A DNA stretch of 64,000 nt from Actinomycetota bacterium (GCA_030645615.1 JAUSNB010000054.1:1-64000), one strand, 5' to 3'. Counted from the stretch's first letter, positions 36,542 through 48,870 are shown. Program-made: numbers and translations. The notes: generated by a model from the letters alone, not told the origin.

Positions 36542-37117
36542 ATGACCACGGTGGATCAAGGTCCAGCCGACGTCAGCGACAACGCACTGGGGTCCATCGG
36601 CTCGCACTGGGGAATCATCCTCTTCCTCGGCATCACCAGCGTCATCGTGGGCATCATCGCCCTCGTCTGGCCAGGCGCCACGGTGCTGGTCATCGCGATC
36701 CTGCTGGCCATCTGGCTGATCGTCTCCGGCATCTTCGAGATCGTCCGCGGCTTCAGCCGTGGGCTGTCGGGCGGCATGCGCGCCCTGCTGTTCATCACGG
36801 GCATCCTGTCCGTCATCCTTGGCATCATCGCGTTCCGCAGCATGTTCCAGGCGGTCGAGATCCTCGCGATCTTCGTCGGCATCATGTTCCTCTTCCGCGG
36901 CTTCGGCGCGCTCTTCATGGGCGCCGAGCAGAAGGAAGGCCGGGGCTGGAACATCTTCGGTGGCATCGTCATGCTGATCGGCGGCCTGGTGATCCTCGTG
37001 TGGCCGGCCATCTCGCTGGTCACGCTCGCCTGGGTTGCCGGCATCTGGCTGATCGTCGGTGGCATCTTCGAGATCGTCGCCGCGTTCCGGGTCCGCTCGG
37101 CCGTCAAGGCCGCGTAG
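36542..37117 (+). CDS. HdeD/DUF308-family membrane protein
   Basis: 191 residues, three repeats of a two-helix DUF308 unit. Each has a similar pattern of a Gly/Ile-rich helix ending in WP or FR, then LxxxxGxxxIVxGIFEI (IVSGIFEIVRGFSRG, VGIMFLFRGFGALFMG, IVGGIFEIVAAFRV), giving six membrane segments. E. coli HdeD protects against acid at high cell density; other members are uncharacterised. It is a single gene in front of an IclR regulator, with 92 bases of upstream DNA free of genes. Confidence 0.85.
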   Translation: MTTVDQGPADVSDNALGSIGSHWGIILFLGITSVIVGIIALVWPGATVLVIAILLAIWLIVSGIFEIVRGFSRGLSGGMRALLFITGILSVILGIIAFRSMFQAVEILAIFVGIMFLFRGFGALFMGAEQKEGRGWNIFGGIVMLIGGLVILVWPAISLVTLAWVAGIWLIVGGIFEIVAAFRVRSAVKAA

Positions 37118-37144
37118 CCGAGACGGACGCCGAGGTAGCCCCGC

Positions 37145-37792
37145 ATGGCGGCGGAGACCTCGCAGACCCTCGACCGGGGGCTGCGTGTCATGGAGGTGGT
37201 CGCTGAGTCCCCCGATGGGCTCACCGTCACCGAGCTGGCCGCAGCCCTCGGCATCGGGCGCACCGTCGTCTACCGACTCGTGGTGACCCTCGAGCAGCAC
37301 GCCCTGCTGCGCCGGTCCGCCGACGGCAGGTGCCGGCTGGGCCTGGGCATCCTCGCCATGGGCCGCCAGGTGCAGCCCGTCGTCCGAGACACCGCCCTGC
37401 CCGCCCTGCGCCTGCTCGCGGACGCCGTGGGCGCAACCGCTGTCCTGACCGTCGCCGACGGGGCCGAGGCCCTGGCAGCGGTCGTCGTCGAGCCCTCTCG
37501 CTCCGACGTGCACGTCTCGAGCCGTCCCGGGTCCCGCCAGCCGCTGGAGAACGGGGCGTCCGGCCGGGCAATCCTCGCGGCACGCACCGCGGCCGGCCGG
37601 CAGCTGGAACCGGCCTGGGTGGTCGCCACGGGCGACGGGCCGCAGGGCGCCTACGGGCTCGCGGTTCCGGTCCTCGGTGTCCCCGGCCTCGAGGCCAGCG
37701 TCGGGGTGCTGGCCTTGCGCGAGTTCAACGAGGCCGACGTGGGCCCGCGGGTGGCCAGGGCCGCCGGCGAGATCGCCCGCGCCCTGCGCTGA
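37145..37792 (+). CDS. IclR-family transcriptional regulator (short)
   Basis: 215 residues. The N-terminal winged helix reads QTLDRGLRVMEVVAESPDGL then TVTELAAALGIGRTVVYRLV, the IclR pattern. The C-terminal effector domain (about 80-215) is shorter than the usual 170-180 residues but includes LENGASGRAILAA, the conserved region before the ligand pocket. The target is unknown; the neighbours are the DUF308 gene upstream and a convergent carboxypeptidase. Confidence 0.85.
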   Translation: MAAETSQTLDRGLRVMEVVAESPDGLTVTELAAALGIGRTVVYRLVVTLEQHALLRRSADGRCRLGLGILAMGRQVQPVVRDTALPALRLLADAVGATAVLTVADGAEALAAVVVEPSRSDVHVSSRPGSRQPLENGASGRAILAARTAAGRQLEPAWVVATGDGPQGAYGLAVPVLGVPGLEASVGVLALREFNEADVGPRVARAAGEIARALR

Positions 37793-37802
37793 ACCGGTCC
37801 TC

Positions 37803-39029
37803 CTAGTCCCAGCAGCCCGTGATCGTGGCGGTCAGGCCGTCGACCGCCTGCCGGGTGGACAGCGCCGAGTACCGCTGCGGCCGGTCGTTGACGAGGATCG
37901 AGAAGATGCGCTCGCCTCCGGTCGTCGTCGCGGCGATGCCCGAGAGCGCGATCGTGTCGAAGAGGGAGCCGGTCTTGGCGTGCACGTCGCCGCGGGCGCA
38001 GGTCGTGTGCCGGGTCACGTATCGCCCGTAGGCCGTGTGCAGGGTCCCCGTCTCGCCCGAGACAGGCAGCGCCTCGGGATCGAACATCCCAGCGAATGCC
38101 GCGGGGCGGGTGACCCGGACCACGCGCAGCACGTCGGCCAGGAACCGGGCACTGAGCCGATCCTTGCGGGACAGGCCGCTGCCGTCGCGGATCCGCATCG
38201 CGGAGGCGTCCAGGCCGAGGGAGGCCAGCGCCTGCTCGACGGCCTGCCGCGCGCCTGCCCACGTCGGCTCGATGCCGAAGTGCACGGCGACCTGGCGGAA
38301 CAGGACTTCCGCGACGTTGTTCTCGGACCTGCTCAGCATGAGGTCGACCGCCTCGCCGACGGTGCTGCGCGACTCCGCGAGCACCGGCCACGACGCGTCG
38401 GCATCCACCGGCTCGCCCACGGCCGCCTTGACCCCGAACGAGCGGAGGTACTTCGCGAATGCGCGGGCGGCGTTCGTGCTCGGGTCCGCGCTGTACTCGC
38501 CGAGCCGGGCCAGGGCCCGCACCGGCGCCGCGACGTAGGGGATGTACTGGCTGGTCCATCCGGGCGCCCGGCCGGTGTCGGGGAACAGGTCGTCGTCGAC
38601 GCGCACGATTGCCTTCGTGCCGGCCGGGACTGCCACTGCGGCGATCTTGGCCATCGACTGCAGGTCGGTGGAGGTCAGCATGGGGTCGCCGCCCCCCTGC
38701 AGGACGAGTTCGCCTGGGGTGGGCGTGCCCAGGACGCGGGTGGTCAGCCGGGCGTCGGCGCCCATCGTCGCCAGGATCGCCACGGCAGTGACGATCTTCA
38801 TGTTCGAGGCGGGCAGCATGAGCGTGTCGGGGTCCTCGGCGGAGATCACCTCCCCGGTGACCGCGTCGACGACGATCATGCCGACGTCGTCGCCGAGGCG
38901 CGGGTTGTCGAGGCGCTTGTGGAGCAGCAGGTCGACCTGCGGGTCGGGTGCGGCGTGCGCCGGGGCCGTGGCGACCAGTCCCGACATGACGACCAAGACG
39001 GCCATGACGGTCCCGAGCAATCGACGCAT
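37803..39029 (-). CDS. dacB: D-alanyl-D-alanine carboxypeptidase/endopeptidase (PBP4, class C)
   Basis: 408 residues from ATG 39029 (MVPMRRLL from 39038 is also possible). A signal peptide ends at AHA, near residue 27. The penicillin-binding motifs are SNMK (75-78, catalytic Ser75) in MLPASNMKIVTA, SEN in MLSRSENNVAEV, and KTG in VHAKTGSLFDT. Residues between motifs 1 and 2 form the extra PBP4 domain. It trims or cleaves peptidoglycan cross-links outside the membrane. Divergent from the GH18 gene with about 65 bases between. Confidence 0.92.
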   Translation of the reverse strand: MRRLLGTVMAVLVVMSGLVATAPAHAAPDPQVDLLLHKRLDNPRLGDDVGMIVVDAVTGEVISAEDPDTLMLPASNMKIVTAVAILATMGADARLTTRVLGTPTPGELVLQGGGDPMLTSTDLQSMAKIAAVAVPAGTKAIVRVDDDLFPDTGRAPGWTSQYIPYVAAPVRALARLGEYSADPSTNAARAFAKYLRSFGVKAAVGEPVDADASWPVLAESRSTVGEAVDLMLSRSENNVAEVLFRQVAVHFGIEPTWAGARQAVEQALASLGLDASAMRIRDGSGLSRKDRLSARFLADVLRVVRVTRPAAFAGMFDPEALPVSGETGTLHTAYGRYVTRHTTCARGDVHAKTGSLFDTIALSGIAATTTGGERIFSILVNDRPQRYSALSTRQAVDGLTATITGCWD

Positions 39030-39094
39030 GGGGACCATGGTGCGACAGGCCGAGTCCGGACCGGTGACCGGGGTGCGGCGTGGCGTGTCGCAGA

Positions 39095-40933
39095 ATGGTT
39101 GAGACATCCCCTCCCGTGAAGGTCGTGCCCGTGCGCCGTCTTGCCATATTCGCCGCCCTGCTGGCCCTGGCCAGCGGGCTGCTGGGCACGCCTGCCCACG
39201 CCGAAGGCCCGCCTCCCAAGAGGGTCGTCAGCGGCTGGCTGCCCTACTGGATGACGTCACCTGGCGCTCCCCAGGGCGTCACCTCGGCAGTCCAGAACGC
39301 CGACCTGTTCACCGACGTGTCCCCGTGGTGGTACTCGGCCATGGCGAAGTCCGGCGGCGGGGTCCAGGTTCGCATCAACCCCAACTTCACGAACGGCGCG
39401 GCCAACATCGCCTGGGCGATGGGTCAGCTCAAGGCTGCCGGGCTCGTCATCATGCCTGCAATTACCGACGGCTCCGGCAAGGGGCGCATGGCCGCGACCC
39501 TGGCCGACCCGGCCAAGCGCACGGCGCATGTGAGCGATCTCGTCTCGCTGGTCACCACCAACGGCTTCGACGGGATCGACCTGGACTACGAGACCTTCGC
39601 CTTCTCGGACGGGTCCTCGTCCTGGGCCGCCACCCAGCCCAACTGGACGGCCTTCGTCCAGGAGCTCGGCGCGGCGCTGCACGCCCAGGGCAAGTTGCTC
39701 GCGGTCACCATCCCGCCGCCCTGCAGTATGCGCGGGACCTGCTCCGCGGGGACGGGCTACTGGGTCTACAACATCGCCGGCATTGCGCCGAGCGCCGACC
39801 GGATCCGGATCATGGCCTACGACTACAGCGTCCGGGGCATCGGCTCGCTGGCCCCGATGCCGTGGGTCCGCGCCATCGTCGCGTACTCGGCCTCGGTCAT
39901 GGACCCGGCCAAGCTCCAGATCGGTGTCCCTACCTACGGGCGGGCATGGACCCGCCTCACGTCCTCCGGGGCATACCGGCTGAGCGGAGCCTGTCCGACC
40001 GACAAGGGGTCCTCGGCCTACCGATCGCTCACGGGCATGCAGTCGCCCAGCGGCTCGACGATCCCTGAACTCCTGACGTCAGTGGGGGCGACAGATGCCG
40101 TCGAGTGGGACGCGACAGCCCAGGAGTACAACGTCTACTACGACAAGTTGGTCCAGTGGACCGACTCGGCCGGGGCAACCCAGACATGCACCGCCAAGCG
40201 CGTGCTGCGATTCTTGGGACCGCAGGGGGTGCTCGCCCGGACCCAGCTCGTCGGGGAATTCGGCCTGAGCGCCGCGGTGTACTGGACGATCGGCGGGGAG
40301 GACCGCGCCCAGTGGCCGGTCATCCGTGCGTATGGCCAGTCGCTCGCGCCGGCCGCCACCGACGTGGCCGCGACGGGGGTGCCTTCCGCCGTCTTCGGCA
40401 CTCCGCTCGCATTCACGTTCACCGTGACATCCCTGGGTGTCCCCCTCCCGGGCGTGCCGGCCACCCTGCAGTTCCGCCGGACCGGGGAGAAGAAGTGGGT
40501 GGACATGCAGGTCCTGTCGACGGGTGCGGACGGCGTGGTCGCATTCACGGTGACTCCCGACGCCACCGGCGACTGGAAGGTATTTGTGCCGGGCGCCGGC
40601 GGACGCACCGAAGGTGAGAGCGCACCGTTCACCACGCAGGTGATCGCCCTGGTGTCGGCCACGGTCGTGGATGCCAAGGTGGCCCGCGGGGAGCGCATCG
40701 TCGTTCGGGCGCGCGCCCTGCCGGCCCAGGCGGGCCAGTCCCTCGTGCTGCAGGTGCAGCGTGGCGAGAAGTGGAAGAACGTGGCCCGGGCAAAGGCGAA
40801 CGGCAAGGGCCGGGCCCGGCTGGTCGTGGCCGCGCCGAGGACGGCGGGCCGGTACGCCTACCGGGTCATCGGCGTCGGTACCGGGCCGATCCTCTCGGGC
40901 GCGTCGTTGGAGTTCATCGTTCGGGTGAAGTAG
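39095..40933 (+). CDS. Secreted glycoside hydrolase family 18 protein with C-terminal Ig-like domains
   Basis: About 612 residues. After a signal peptide (RRLAIFAALLALASGLLG then PAHA) comes a GH18 barrel beginning VVSGWLPYWM, with the catalytic motif FDGIDLDYE (158-166, acid Glu166) and MAYDYS further on. From about residue 430, two beta-sandwich repeats (PSAVFGTPLAFTFTVTSLG and ARGERIVVRARALPA) form the C-terminus. The layout resembles YaaH/SleL- or chitinase-like enzymes that cut N-acetylglucosamine polymers; no LysM or chitin-binding domain is seen. GTG 39116 or 39131 could be the true start. Divergent from dacB, so both may serve wall turnover. Confidence 0.88.
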   Translation: MVETSPPVKVVPVRRLAIFAALLALASGLLGTPAHAEGPPPKRVVSGWLPYWMTSPGAPQGVTSAVQNADLFTDVSPWWYSAMAKSGGGVQVRINPNFTNGAANIAWAMGQLKAAGLVIMPAITDGSGKGRMAATLADPAKRTAHVSDLVSLVTTNGFDGIDLDYETFAFSDGSSSWAATQPNWTAFVQELGAALHAQGKLLAVTIPPPCSMRGTCSAGTGYWVYNIAGIAPSADRIRIMAYDYSVRGIGSLAPMPWVRAIVAYSASVMDPAKLQIGVPTYGRAWTRLTSSGAYRLSGACPTDKGSSAYRSLTGMQSPSGSTIPELLTSVGATDAVEWDATAQEYNVYYDKLVQWTDSAGATQTCTAKRVLRFLGPQGVLARTQLVGEFGLSAAVYWTIGGEDRAQWPVIRAYGQSLAPAATDVAATGVPSAVFGTPLAFTFTVTSLGVPLPGVPATLQFRRTGEKKWVDMQVLSTGADGVVAFTVTPDATGDWKVFVPGAGGRTEGESAPFTTQVIALVSATVVDAKVARGERIVVRARALPAQAGQSLVLQVQRGEKWKNVARAKANGKGRARLVVAAPRTAGRYAYRVIGVGTGPILSGASLEFIVRVK

Positions 40934-40966
40934 CCCGACCCGTTGCCAGATCTCAGTTGCCGGACC

Positions 40967-42733
40967 TCAGCGCGACGAGGCCCGGCGCTCACCCGGCACC
41001 GACGGCGCCAGGCAAGCCGCGGGGAGGTCGAACCACTGCAGCGACGCGAAGTCGGCCGAGATCCCGTGGCCCGCGGCGGCGGGCTCCCCGGCGTCAGCGG
41101 GCAGCGCCTCGAGCAGGTCATGGGCAGCCGCTAGGTAGTCGGACAGGGCGGACTCCGGGGCCGTGTCGTACTGCTCGGGGTAGCGCAGCACGCCGTCGGC
41201 GTCGTAGCCGACCATGGACAGCCGAAGCGGGGGCTCCACGGCGCCGTCACGGTGGTGCCACCGCCCGGTCGTCGGGTCGAAGCGATACTGCGGCATCAGC
41301 TTCCAGCCATGGTCGGCCACCATGGCGACCGCGGTCACGACGTAGGAGAAGACCGCCTCCGAGATGAAGTAGTTGAAGTTCACCCGGACCCAGCCGGGCT
41401 TGATCCCCTCGCAGCCGTGGCTTATCTCGCGTTCGAACTCGTGCGACGTGGCGACGTCGATGCCGAGCAGCCGGTGACCGTAGGGCCCAGCACAGCTGCA
41501 GCCGCCCCGGGACTGGATGCCGAAGAGGTCGTTGAGGATGGCGACGACGAGGTTGTGGTGCAGGTAGCGTCCGCCGGGCCGGCGGATCACGAAGGACACG
41601 ATCGACAGGCGTTCAGCGTCGAGGTTGCCGAGGACCTGGATGGCGGGCTGCGCGGCCCAGGCGGCGATCGCCCGCCGGACGAAGTCGTGCTCGTGGGCCC
41701 GGATGACGTCGGTGCCCACCGCCTCCTTCAGCTGGAACACCAGGCCCGCGCGGATCGATTCCACGATGGCCGGGGTGCCGCCCTCCTCCCGGTGCACCGG
41801 GTCGGTGAGGTAGCTGTGCTCCTCAGGGTTCACGTACGACACCGTCCCGCCGCCGACGATGTCGGGGACGGAGTTCGTGAGCAGCTCGCGTCGCACGATG
41901 AGGACGCCGGGGGTCCCTGGCCCTCCGATGAACTTGTGCGGAGACAGGAAGACTGCATCCTTGAATGCCAGCGGGTGCTCGTCGCACCGCGGGTTCATGT
42001 CGATGTCGACGTAGGGCGCGGCGGCCGCGTAGTCCCAGAAAGCGAGCGCGCCGCGCTGGTGCAGCAGGTGGCTGACCCGGTGGGTGTCCGTGACGATGCC
42101 GGTCACGTTGCTGGCGGCACTGAAGGACGCGATCCGCAAGGGCCGTTCGGCGAAGCGGTCGAGTTGCTCCTCGAGGTGGGCAAGGTCGATGTGTCCGTCG
42201 GCATCCTCGTGAATGGTGACGACGTCGGCGATGGATTCCCGCCAGGGCAGTTCGTTGCTGTGATGCTCGAACGGGCCGATGAAGACCACCGGCCGCTCCT
42301 CCAACGGGATCGCATCGCGAAAGCGGTATCGCCGGTCGAGGTCGGCAGGGATGCGCAGGTTGAGGACTCCGACCAGCTTGTTGATCGCACCAGTGGACCC
42401 GGACCCGCAGAAGATCACGCAGGTGTCGTCGGTGCCATTGACGGCGTCGCGGATGATGCGCCGCGCGTCCTCGCGCAGGCGGGTGGTCTGCAGGCCCGTG
42501 CCGCTCGATTCGGTGTGCGTGTTGGCGTATCGGGGGAGGACCTCGTCGCGGATGAACGTCTCGATGAACGACAACGCCCGGCCACTTGCCGTGTAGTCCG
42601 CGTAGGTCACCCGCCGGGCACCGAACGGGCCCCACATCACCTGGTCGTCGCCCACCACCGAGTCGCGGATCCGGCCGAGGATCGGCGGGCACGGGAGCCC
42701 CGGGTCCTTGGCCGGCACCGAGATCGCGGTCAC
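40967..42733 (-). CDS. Aminotransferase class V (cysteine-desulfurase-like) of unknown substrate
   Basis: 588 residues from a GTG, longer than IscS/SufS (about 400). The PLP Lys lies in [14 protein letters not shown]. Other stretches are [38 protein letters not shown], and [17 protein letters not shown] with two cysteines near the usual catalytic-Cys loop. The C-terminal 120 residues ([12 protein letters not shown] onward) are additional. I recognise a widespread but uncharacterised class V subgroup. It could be a cysteine desulfurase or a kynureninase-like enzyme. It is divergent from the clpS-to-rdgB cluster. Confidence 0.82.
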   Translation of the reverse strand: MTAISVPAKDPGLPCPPILGRIRDSVVGDDQVMWGPFGARRVTYADYTASGRALSFIETFIRDEVLPRYANTHTESSGTGLQTTRLREDARRIIRDAVNGTDDTCVIFCGSGSTGAINKLVGVLNLRIPADLDRRYRFRDAIPLEERPVVFIGPFEHHSNELPWRESIADVVTIHEDADGHIDLAHLEEQLDRFAERPLRIASFSAASNVTGIVTDTHRVSHLLHQRGALAFWDYAAAAPYVDIDMNPRCDEHPLAFKDAVFLSPHKFIGGPGTPGVLIVRRELLTNSVPDIVGGGTVSYVNPEEHSYLTDPVHREEGGTPAIVESIRAGLVFQLKEAVGTDVIRAHEHDFVRRAIAAWAAQPAIQVLGNLDAERLSIVSFVIRRPGGRYLHHNLVVAILNDLFGIQSRGGCSCAGPYGHRLLGIDVATSHEFEREISHGCEGIKPGWVRVNFNYFISEAVFSYVVTAVAMVADHGWKLMPQYRFDPTTGRWHHRDGAVEPPLRLSMVGYDADGVLRYPEQYDTAPESALSDYLAAAHDLLEALPADAGEPAAAGHGISADFASLQWFDLPAACLAPSVPGERRASSR

Positions 42734-42816
42734 GGGGCAACACTAGGCCAGCGTGGCGCCTTGCCTGGGTGCCGTGGGGCACGGGCAGCCAGTGGATCGG
42801 GTGGAAGGATGTGGCC

Positions 42817-43101
42817 ATGTCCCTGTCGCCGGCCGAGGTCGAGTCGCCGGCGCTGTCCGAGACCGACGACCGGCCGTGGATCACCATCGTCTGGAACGAC
42901 CCGGTCAACCTCATGTCGTACGTGACGTACGTGTTCATGACGTACTTCCACTACGACCGAGCCAAGGCGGAGTCGCTCATGCTCGACGTGCACGAGAAGG
43001 GCAAGGCGGTGGTGTCGAACGGCGGGCGCGAGGAGATGGAGCGTGACGTCACCGCGATGCATGGCTACGGGCTCTGGGCCACCATGCAGAAGGACGACTG
43101 A
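42817..43101 (+). CDS. clpS: ATP-dependent Clp protease adaptor
   Basis: 94 residues. The ClpS core is seen in [40 protein letters not shown] and the end [12 protein letters not shown]. The NDPVN loop and the hydrophobic pocket residues that hold N-degron side chains are present. It delivers N-end-rule substrates to ClpAP/ClpCP. It is first in the series that runs to rdgB, in the same order as Rv1331-Rv1341. Confidence 0.95.
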   Translation: MSLSPAEVESPALSETDDRPWITIVWNDPVNLMSYVTYVFMTYFHYDRAKAESLMLDVHEKGKAVVSNGGREEMERDVTAMHGYGLWATMQKDD

Positions 43102-43118
43102 CATGCGCGCGGTCAGCG

Positions 43119-43667
43119 ATGGGTAAGCCACGGTGGTTCTCGCAAGGGCGCGGTGGGTCCATCCGCATGCGCTTCGACGACCAGGAGTCAGCGCTGCTCG
43201 CCGGGCTGGCGGCCCAGGTCATCGATTTCGTGGCCCCCGAGCCGCATGACCCGGCTCAGGACCCGCTCTTCGCCATCGTGGGAATCGACCCGAGTGCCAC
43301 GCTTCCTGACGATCCGGCGCTGGCCCGGCTGTTCCCCGACGCGTTCACGGACGATGACGACGCGGCGGCTGAGTTCCGCAGGTTCACCGAGCGCGACCTC
43401 CGGGCAGGCAAGGCCGCTCATGCCAGCACGGTCATCGCGTCGCTGGAGTCCCGCTCGGATCGGCTCGACGCCGAGCAGGTCGCGGCGTGGCTCGGCTTCC
43501 TCAACGACGTCCGGCTGACGCTGGGGACGCGGCTAGGCATCTCCGAGGACACCCAGGCCGAGCTGGCCGCACTGGCGCCCGACGACGAGCGGCTGGGTGC
43601 GTACGCCCTGTACGACTGGCTTACCTACCTGCAGGACAGCCTCGTCACCCTGCTGCTGCCCCGCTGA
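43119..43667 (+). CDS. DUF2017-family protein
   Basis: 182 residues. The DUF2017 pattern is visible in IRMRFDDQESALLAGLAAQV, an acidic middle ARLFPDAFTDDDDAAAEFRR, FTERDLRAGK, and the end YDWLTYLQDSLVTLL. The family is actinobacterial, always next to clpS, and of unknown function; a link to ClpS/N-degron turnover is inference from neighbourhood. ClpS ends 17 bases before. Confidence 0.88.
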   Translation: MGKPRWFSQGRGGSIRMRFDDQESALLAGLAAQVIDFVAPEPHDPAQDPLFAIVGIDPSATLPDDPALARLFPDAFTDDDDAAAEFRRFTERDLRAGKAAHASTVIASLESRSDRLDAEQVAAWLGFLNDVRLTLGTRLGISEDTQAELAALAPDDERLGAYALYDWLTYLQDSLVTLLLPR

Positions 43668-43695
43668 CGTCGCAGCCGTTCCCTAGGGTTGACCC

Positions 43696-44115
43696 ATGCT
43701 GGTCATCAGGCGGGACCTCGTCGACGCGATCGTGGCGCATGCTCGCGCCGACCACCCCGATGAGGCCTGCGGGGTCGTCGCCGGGCCTGTGGGGTCGGAC
43801 CGGCCGGACCGTTTCGTGCCCATGGTCAATGCAGCCCGGTCGCCCACCTTCTACGAGTTCGACTCGGCCGACCTGCTGCGCCTCTACCGCGACATGGACG
43901 ACCGGGACGAGGAGCCAGTCGTCATCTACCACTCGCACACGGCCACCGAGGCGTACCCGTCGCGCACCGACATCGCGTACGCCTCGGAGCCGAACGCCCA
44001 CTACGTGCTGGTGTCCACCCGCGAGGCCGGCAGCCAGGACGGCCCGGTCGAGTTCCGCTCCTTCCGGATCATCGACGGGGTCGTGGCGGAAGAGCCGGTC
44101 ACTGTCCACCTCTGA
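43696..44115 (+). CDS. mec: JAMM-type zinc metallopeptidase, CysO-cysteine hydrolase
   Basis: 139 residues. The JAMM motif is HSHTATEAYPSRTD (His78, His80, Ser88, Asp91 approximately) with Glu23 in HPDEACGV as the upstream acid. In M. tuberculosis the homologous Mec cleaves the CysO-Cys adduct to release cysteine and regenerate CysO. Followed by cysO and cysM in the expected order, so that role is very likely. Confidence 0.93.
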   Translation: MLVIRRDLVDAIVAHARADHPDEACGVVAGPVGSDRPDRFVPMVNAARSPTFYEFDSADLLRLYRDMDDRDEEPVVIYHSHTATEAYPSRTDIAYASEPNAHYVLVSTREAGSQDGPVEFRSFRIIDGVVAEEPVTVHL

Positions 44116-45860
<1,745 letters not shown>

Positions 45861-45922
45861 GCGCTCACTCTAGGGACAGCACTGTGCGACCTGCGGCAGC
45901 CGCGCCCTAGGCTCTCCACGAC

Positions 45923-46717
45923 ATGAATGACGCAGCCATTGGGATCTTCGATTCGGGCGTGGGCGGGCTCACGGTCGCCCGATCGGTGCTTGACCAGCTC
46001 CCGCACGAGCCGGTCCGCTACGTCGGCGACACGGCGCGCGGACCGTACGGCCCTCGGCCGCTTGCGGAGGTGCGCTCGTTCTCCTTGGAGATCATGGACA
46101 GGCTCGTCGACGACGGTGTCAAGGCGCTCGTCATCGCCTGCAACTCCGCGAGCGCTGCCACGTTGCGCGACGCCCGCGAGCGCTACGACGTGCCGGTCAT
46201 CGAGGTGGTTCATCCGGCCGTCCGTCGGGCTGCTGCCGCGTCGCGGTCGGGTCGCGTCGGCGTGATCGGCACGCGCGCGACCATCACGTCCGGTGCCTAC
46301 GCAGATGCGTTCGCGGCTGCGCCGCAGGTGGAACTCGTCACCGTCGCCTGCCCTCGGTTCGTGGAGTTCGTCGAGGCGGGCGTGACGAGCGGGACGGAAC
46401 TGATCGACGTCGCGAGCGAGTACCTCGCCCCGATGCACGCGGCGGGCGTCGACACTCTCGTGCTCGGCTGCACGCACTACCCCCTTCTTACGGGCGTCAT
46501 CTCGTACGTCATGGGAGAGGACGTCACGCTCGTCTCGAGCGCCGAGGAGACGGCGAAGGACGTGTACCGCACCCTCGTCCGGCACGACCTGCTCCGCGAC
46601 CCATCGCTTCCCGAGCCTGAGCACCAGTTCCTGGTCACGGGGGACCCGGAGGAGTTCCAGCGCCTCGGCCGGCGCTTCCTGGGGCCGGAGATCGGCCGCG
46701 TCGAGGTCGTCGCGTGA
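45923..46717 (+). CDS. murI: Glutamate racemase
   Basis: 264 residues. The two catalytic cysteines are Cys73 (ACNSAS) and Cys183 (LGCTHYPLL), with [13 protein letters not shown] at the start and GDTARGPYG after it. It makes D-glutamate for peptidoglycan. Overlaps the MBL gene by four bases (GTGA). Confidence 0.97.
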   Translation: MNDAAIGIFDSGVGGLTVARSVLDQLPHEPVRYVGDTARGPYGPRPLAEVRSFSLEIMDRLVDDGVKALVIACNSASAATLRDARERYDVPVIEVVHPAVRRAAAASRSGRVGVIGTRATITSGAYADAFAAAPQVELVTVACPRFVEFVEAGVTSGTELIDVASEYLAPMHAAGVDTLVLGCTHYPLLTGVISYVMGEDVTLVSSAEETAKDVYRTLVRHDLLRDPSLPEPEHQFLVTGDPEEFQRLGRRFLGPEIGRVEVVA

Positions 46718-47466
46718 GGCTGACGGTCGTCGGCTGCGCCGGCTCGTTCCCGACGGCCGCCTCGCCGGGGTCCTGCTACCTGATCGAGCACGAGGGTTCC
46801 CGCATCGTCCTCGACCTGGGCAACGGCGCCCTCGGTGCGCTGCAGGAGTACGTCGACGTCACCGACCCGGACGCCCTGGCCGGCATCGTGCTGAGCCACT
46901 GCCACGTCGACCATTGCGTGGACGCGGCATCCCTGTACGTCGCCCGCCACTACCACCCGGACCGGAGCTTCGACCCGCTTGCCTTGGTCGGTCCCACAGA
47001 ATGCCGCGACCGGCTCGCGCAGGTCTATGGCAGCGCCGACCCTGCCTTCCTGGACCGCGTGTTCGGGTTCGAGGCGCTGGCCGACGGGCCGCGGCGGATC
47101 GGCCCGTTCACGATCGAGGCGGTGCCGGCCGAGCACCCCGTCGAGGCGTACTCCATCCGGGTGAGTGCCGACGACCGGTCGATTACGTACTCCGGGGACA
47201 CCGGCCCCAGCACCGGCCTCGTGCGGCTCGCGCAGGGCACCGACATCGCCCTGTTCGAGGCGTCGTTCGTCGGCACCGGCCACGCCCCCGGGCTGCACAT
47301 GAGCGGGACGGATGCCGGCCGGGCCGCCGCCGATGCGGATGCGGGGCTGCTCCTGCTGACGCACCTGGTCGCGTGGAACGACCCTGAGCAGGTCCGTGCC
47401 GAGGCCGCCGCCGTGTTCGACGGGCCGATCGAGTTGGCCAGGTCCGGGCTCACCGTCACGATGTGA
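46714..47466 (+). CDS. MBL-fold metallohydrolase, cyclic-nucleotide phosphodiesterase-like (Rv1339 type)
   Basis: 250 residues. The metal motif is [10 protein letters not shown], with further candidate ligands in [16 protein letters not shown] and LLTHLV. Gene position between murI and rph corresponds to Rv1339 of M. tuberculosis, an atypical class II cAMP phosphodiesterase. GTG start in the murI stop. An RNA or other phosphodiester substrate is not excluded. Confidence 0.88.
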   Translation: MRLTVVGCAGSFPTAASPGSCYLIEHEGSRIVLDLGNGALGALQEYVDVTDPDALAGIVLSHCHVDHCVDAASLYVARHYHPDRSFDPLALVGPTECRDRLAQVYGSADPAFLDRVFGFEALADGPRRIGPFTIEAVPAEHPVEAYSIRVSADDRSITYSGDTGPSTGLVRLAQGTDIALFEASFVGTGHAPGLHMSGTDAGRAAADADAGLLLLTHLVAWNDPEQVRAEAAAVFDGPIELARSGLTVTM

Positions 47467-47506
47467 CGGGACCGGGTAGCCAGGAGCGCCGGATAAGGTC
47501 GGGCGC

Positions 47507-48250
47507 ATGACTCGATCCGACGGCCGCACGGCCGACCAGCTCCGCCCGGTCACCTTCGAGCGGAACTGGCTCGACCAGGCCGAGGGCTCCGCCCTCGTGT
47601 CCTTCGGCCGCACCCGCGTGCTGTGCACGGCCTCCTTCACGTCAGGCGTACCGCGGTGGCTGAAGGACTCCGGCAAGGGGTGGGTGACCGCGGAGTACGC
47701 GATGCTGCCGCGGGCCACGGACACCCGCAACGCGCGCGAGTCCGTCAAGGGCAAGCTCGGCGGGCGCACCCAGGAGATCTCGCGGCTGATCGGCCGCAGC
47801 CTGCGCGCGGTCGTCGACATGGAAGCCCTCGGCGAGAACAGCATCCTCATCGACTGCGACGTCCTGCAGGCCGACGGTGGCACGCGCACCGCGGCCATCA
47901 CGGGTGCCTATGTAGCGCTGTCGGACGCCATGGCGTGGGCGCATGGCGAGGGCCTGATCCGGGCGGGCCGGAATCCACTGAAGGATTCGGTGTCGGCCGT
48001 GAGCGTGGGCATCGTCGACGGCGAGCCGCGTCTGGACCTCCACTACGACGACGATGTGCGCGCCGACACCGACATGAATGTCGTCATGACCGGTGACGGG
48101 CGCTTCGTCGAGGTGCAGGGCACCGCGGAGGGCGACGCCTTCGACCGCGCCTTGCTCGACCGGCTGCTGGATCTCGCGTCGACCGGCTGCGCCCAGTTGA
48201 CCAGCCTGCAGGCCGAGGCGCTGGCGCTGCCGCTTCCCGCCGGGCGATGA
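47507..48250 (+). CDS. rph: Ribonuclease PH
   Basis: 247 residues. Start [20 protein letters not shown]; the phosphate-binding RxxR region is [33 protein letters not shown], then [22 protein letters not shown]. It is the phosphorolytic 3'-5' exonuclease that trims tRNA 3' ends. Overlaps rdgB by four bases. Confidence 0.97.
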   Translation: MTRSDGRTADQLRPVTFERNWLDQAEGSALVSFGRTRVLCTASFTSGVPRWLKDSGKGWVTAEYAMLPRATDTRNARESVKGKLGGRTQEISRLIGRSLRAVVDMEALGENSILIDCDVLQADGGTRTAAITGAYVALSDAMAWAHGEGLIRAGRNPLKDSVSAVSVGIVDGEPRLDLHYDDDVRADTDMNVVMTGDGRFVEVQGTAEGDAFDRALLDRLLDLASTGCAQLTSLQAEALALPLPAGR

Positions 48251-48855
48251 GTGCACCGCGCATCGTCCTGGCCACCCGCAACCGGCACAAGCTCGGCGAG
48301 CTGCACCGCATCCTGCTGGCCAGCGGGCTCGACGTCGAGCTCGTGGGCGCCGACGCATACCCCGACCTGCCGGACGTCCCCGAAACAGAGTCCAGCTTCG
48401 CTGGCAACGCGCTGCTCAAGGCCCGTGCCGTCGCCGCCGCGACCGGGCTGCCCGCCATCGCCGACGATTCCGGGCTGGCGGTGGATGCGCTCAACGGCAT
48501 GCCGGGCGTGTTGTCGGCGAGGTGGTCAGGCCGGCATGGCAGCGACCGCGCCAATCTCGAGCTCCTGCTCGGCCAGATGGACGATGTCCCTGAGCGCCGG
48601 CGCGGCGCGGCGTTCCACTGCGCTGCCGCGATCGCCCTGCCCGACGGCACGGAGCGCGTGGTGGAGGGGAGCGTCGAAGGCGTGATCATCCGCGAGGCCC
48701 GGGGGAGCGGCGGGTTCGGCTACGACCCGATCTTCGTCCCGCTCGGCGGGACGCGCACCCTGGCGGAGATCCCTGCGGAGGAGAAGGACGCGATCAGCCA
48801 CCGCGGCCGCGCGCTCGAGGCGCTCGCGCCCGTGGTCGCCGACCTGCTCGGCTAG
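48247..48855 (+). CDS. rdgB: Non-canonical purine NTP pyrophosphatase (dITP/XTP)
   Basis: 202 residues of the HAM1 family. The nucleotide motif [11 protein letters not shown] is at the start, [22 protein letters not shown] in the middle, and [10 protein letters not shown] with AEKD-like [13 protein letters not shown] at the end. It hydrolyses dITP, ITP and XTP. Last gene of the conserved series; the tRNA-Leu gene follows on the other strand with 15 bases between. Confidence 0.96.
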   Translation: MSAPRIVLATRNRHKLGELHRILLASGLDVELVGADAYPDLPDVPETESSFAGNALLKARAVAAATGLPAIADDSGLAVDALNGMPGVLSARWSGRHGSDRANLELLLGQMDDVPERRRGAAFHCAAAIALPDGTERVVEGSVEGVIIREARGSGGFGYDPIFVPLGGTRTLAEIPAEEKDAISHRGRALEALAPVVADLLG

Positions 48856-48870
48856 GCACGCACCGCAACG

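Noticed and set aside
39095-39133. Downstream GTG starts (39116, 39125, 39131) for the GH18 protein
   Set aside because: Not excluded, but no ribosome site decides between them; the only ATG was kept and the uncertainty stated.
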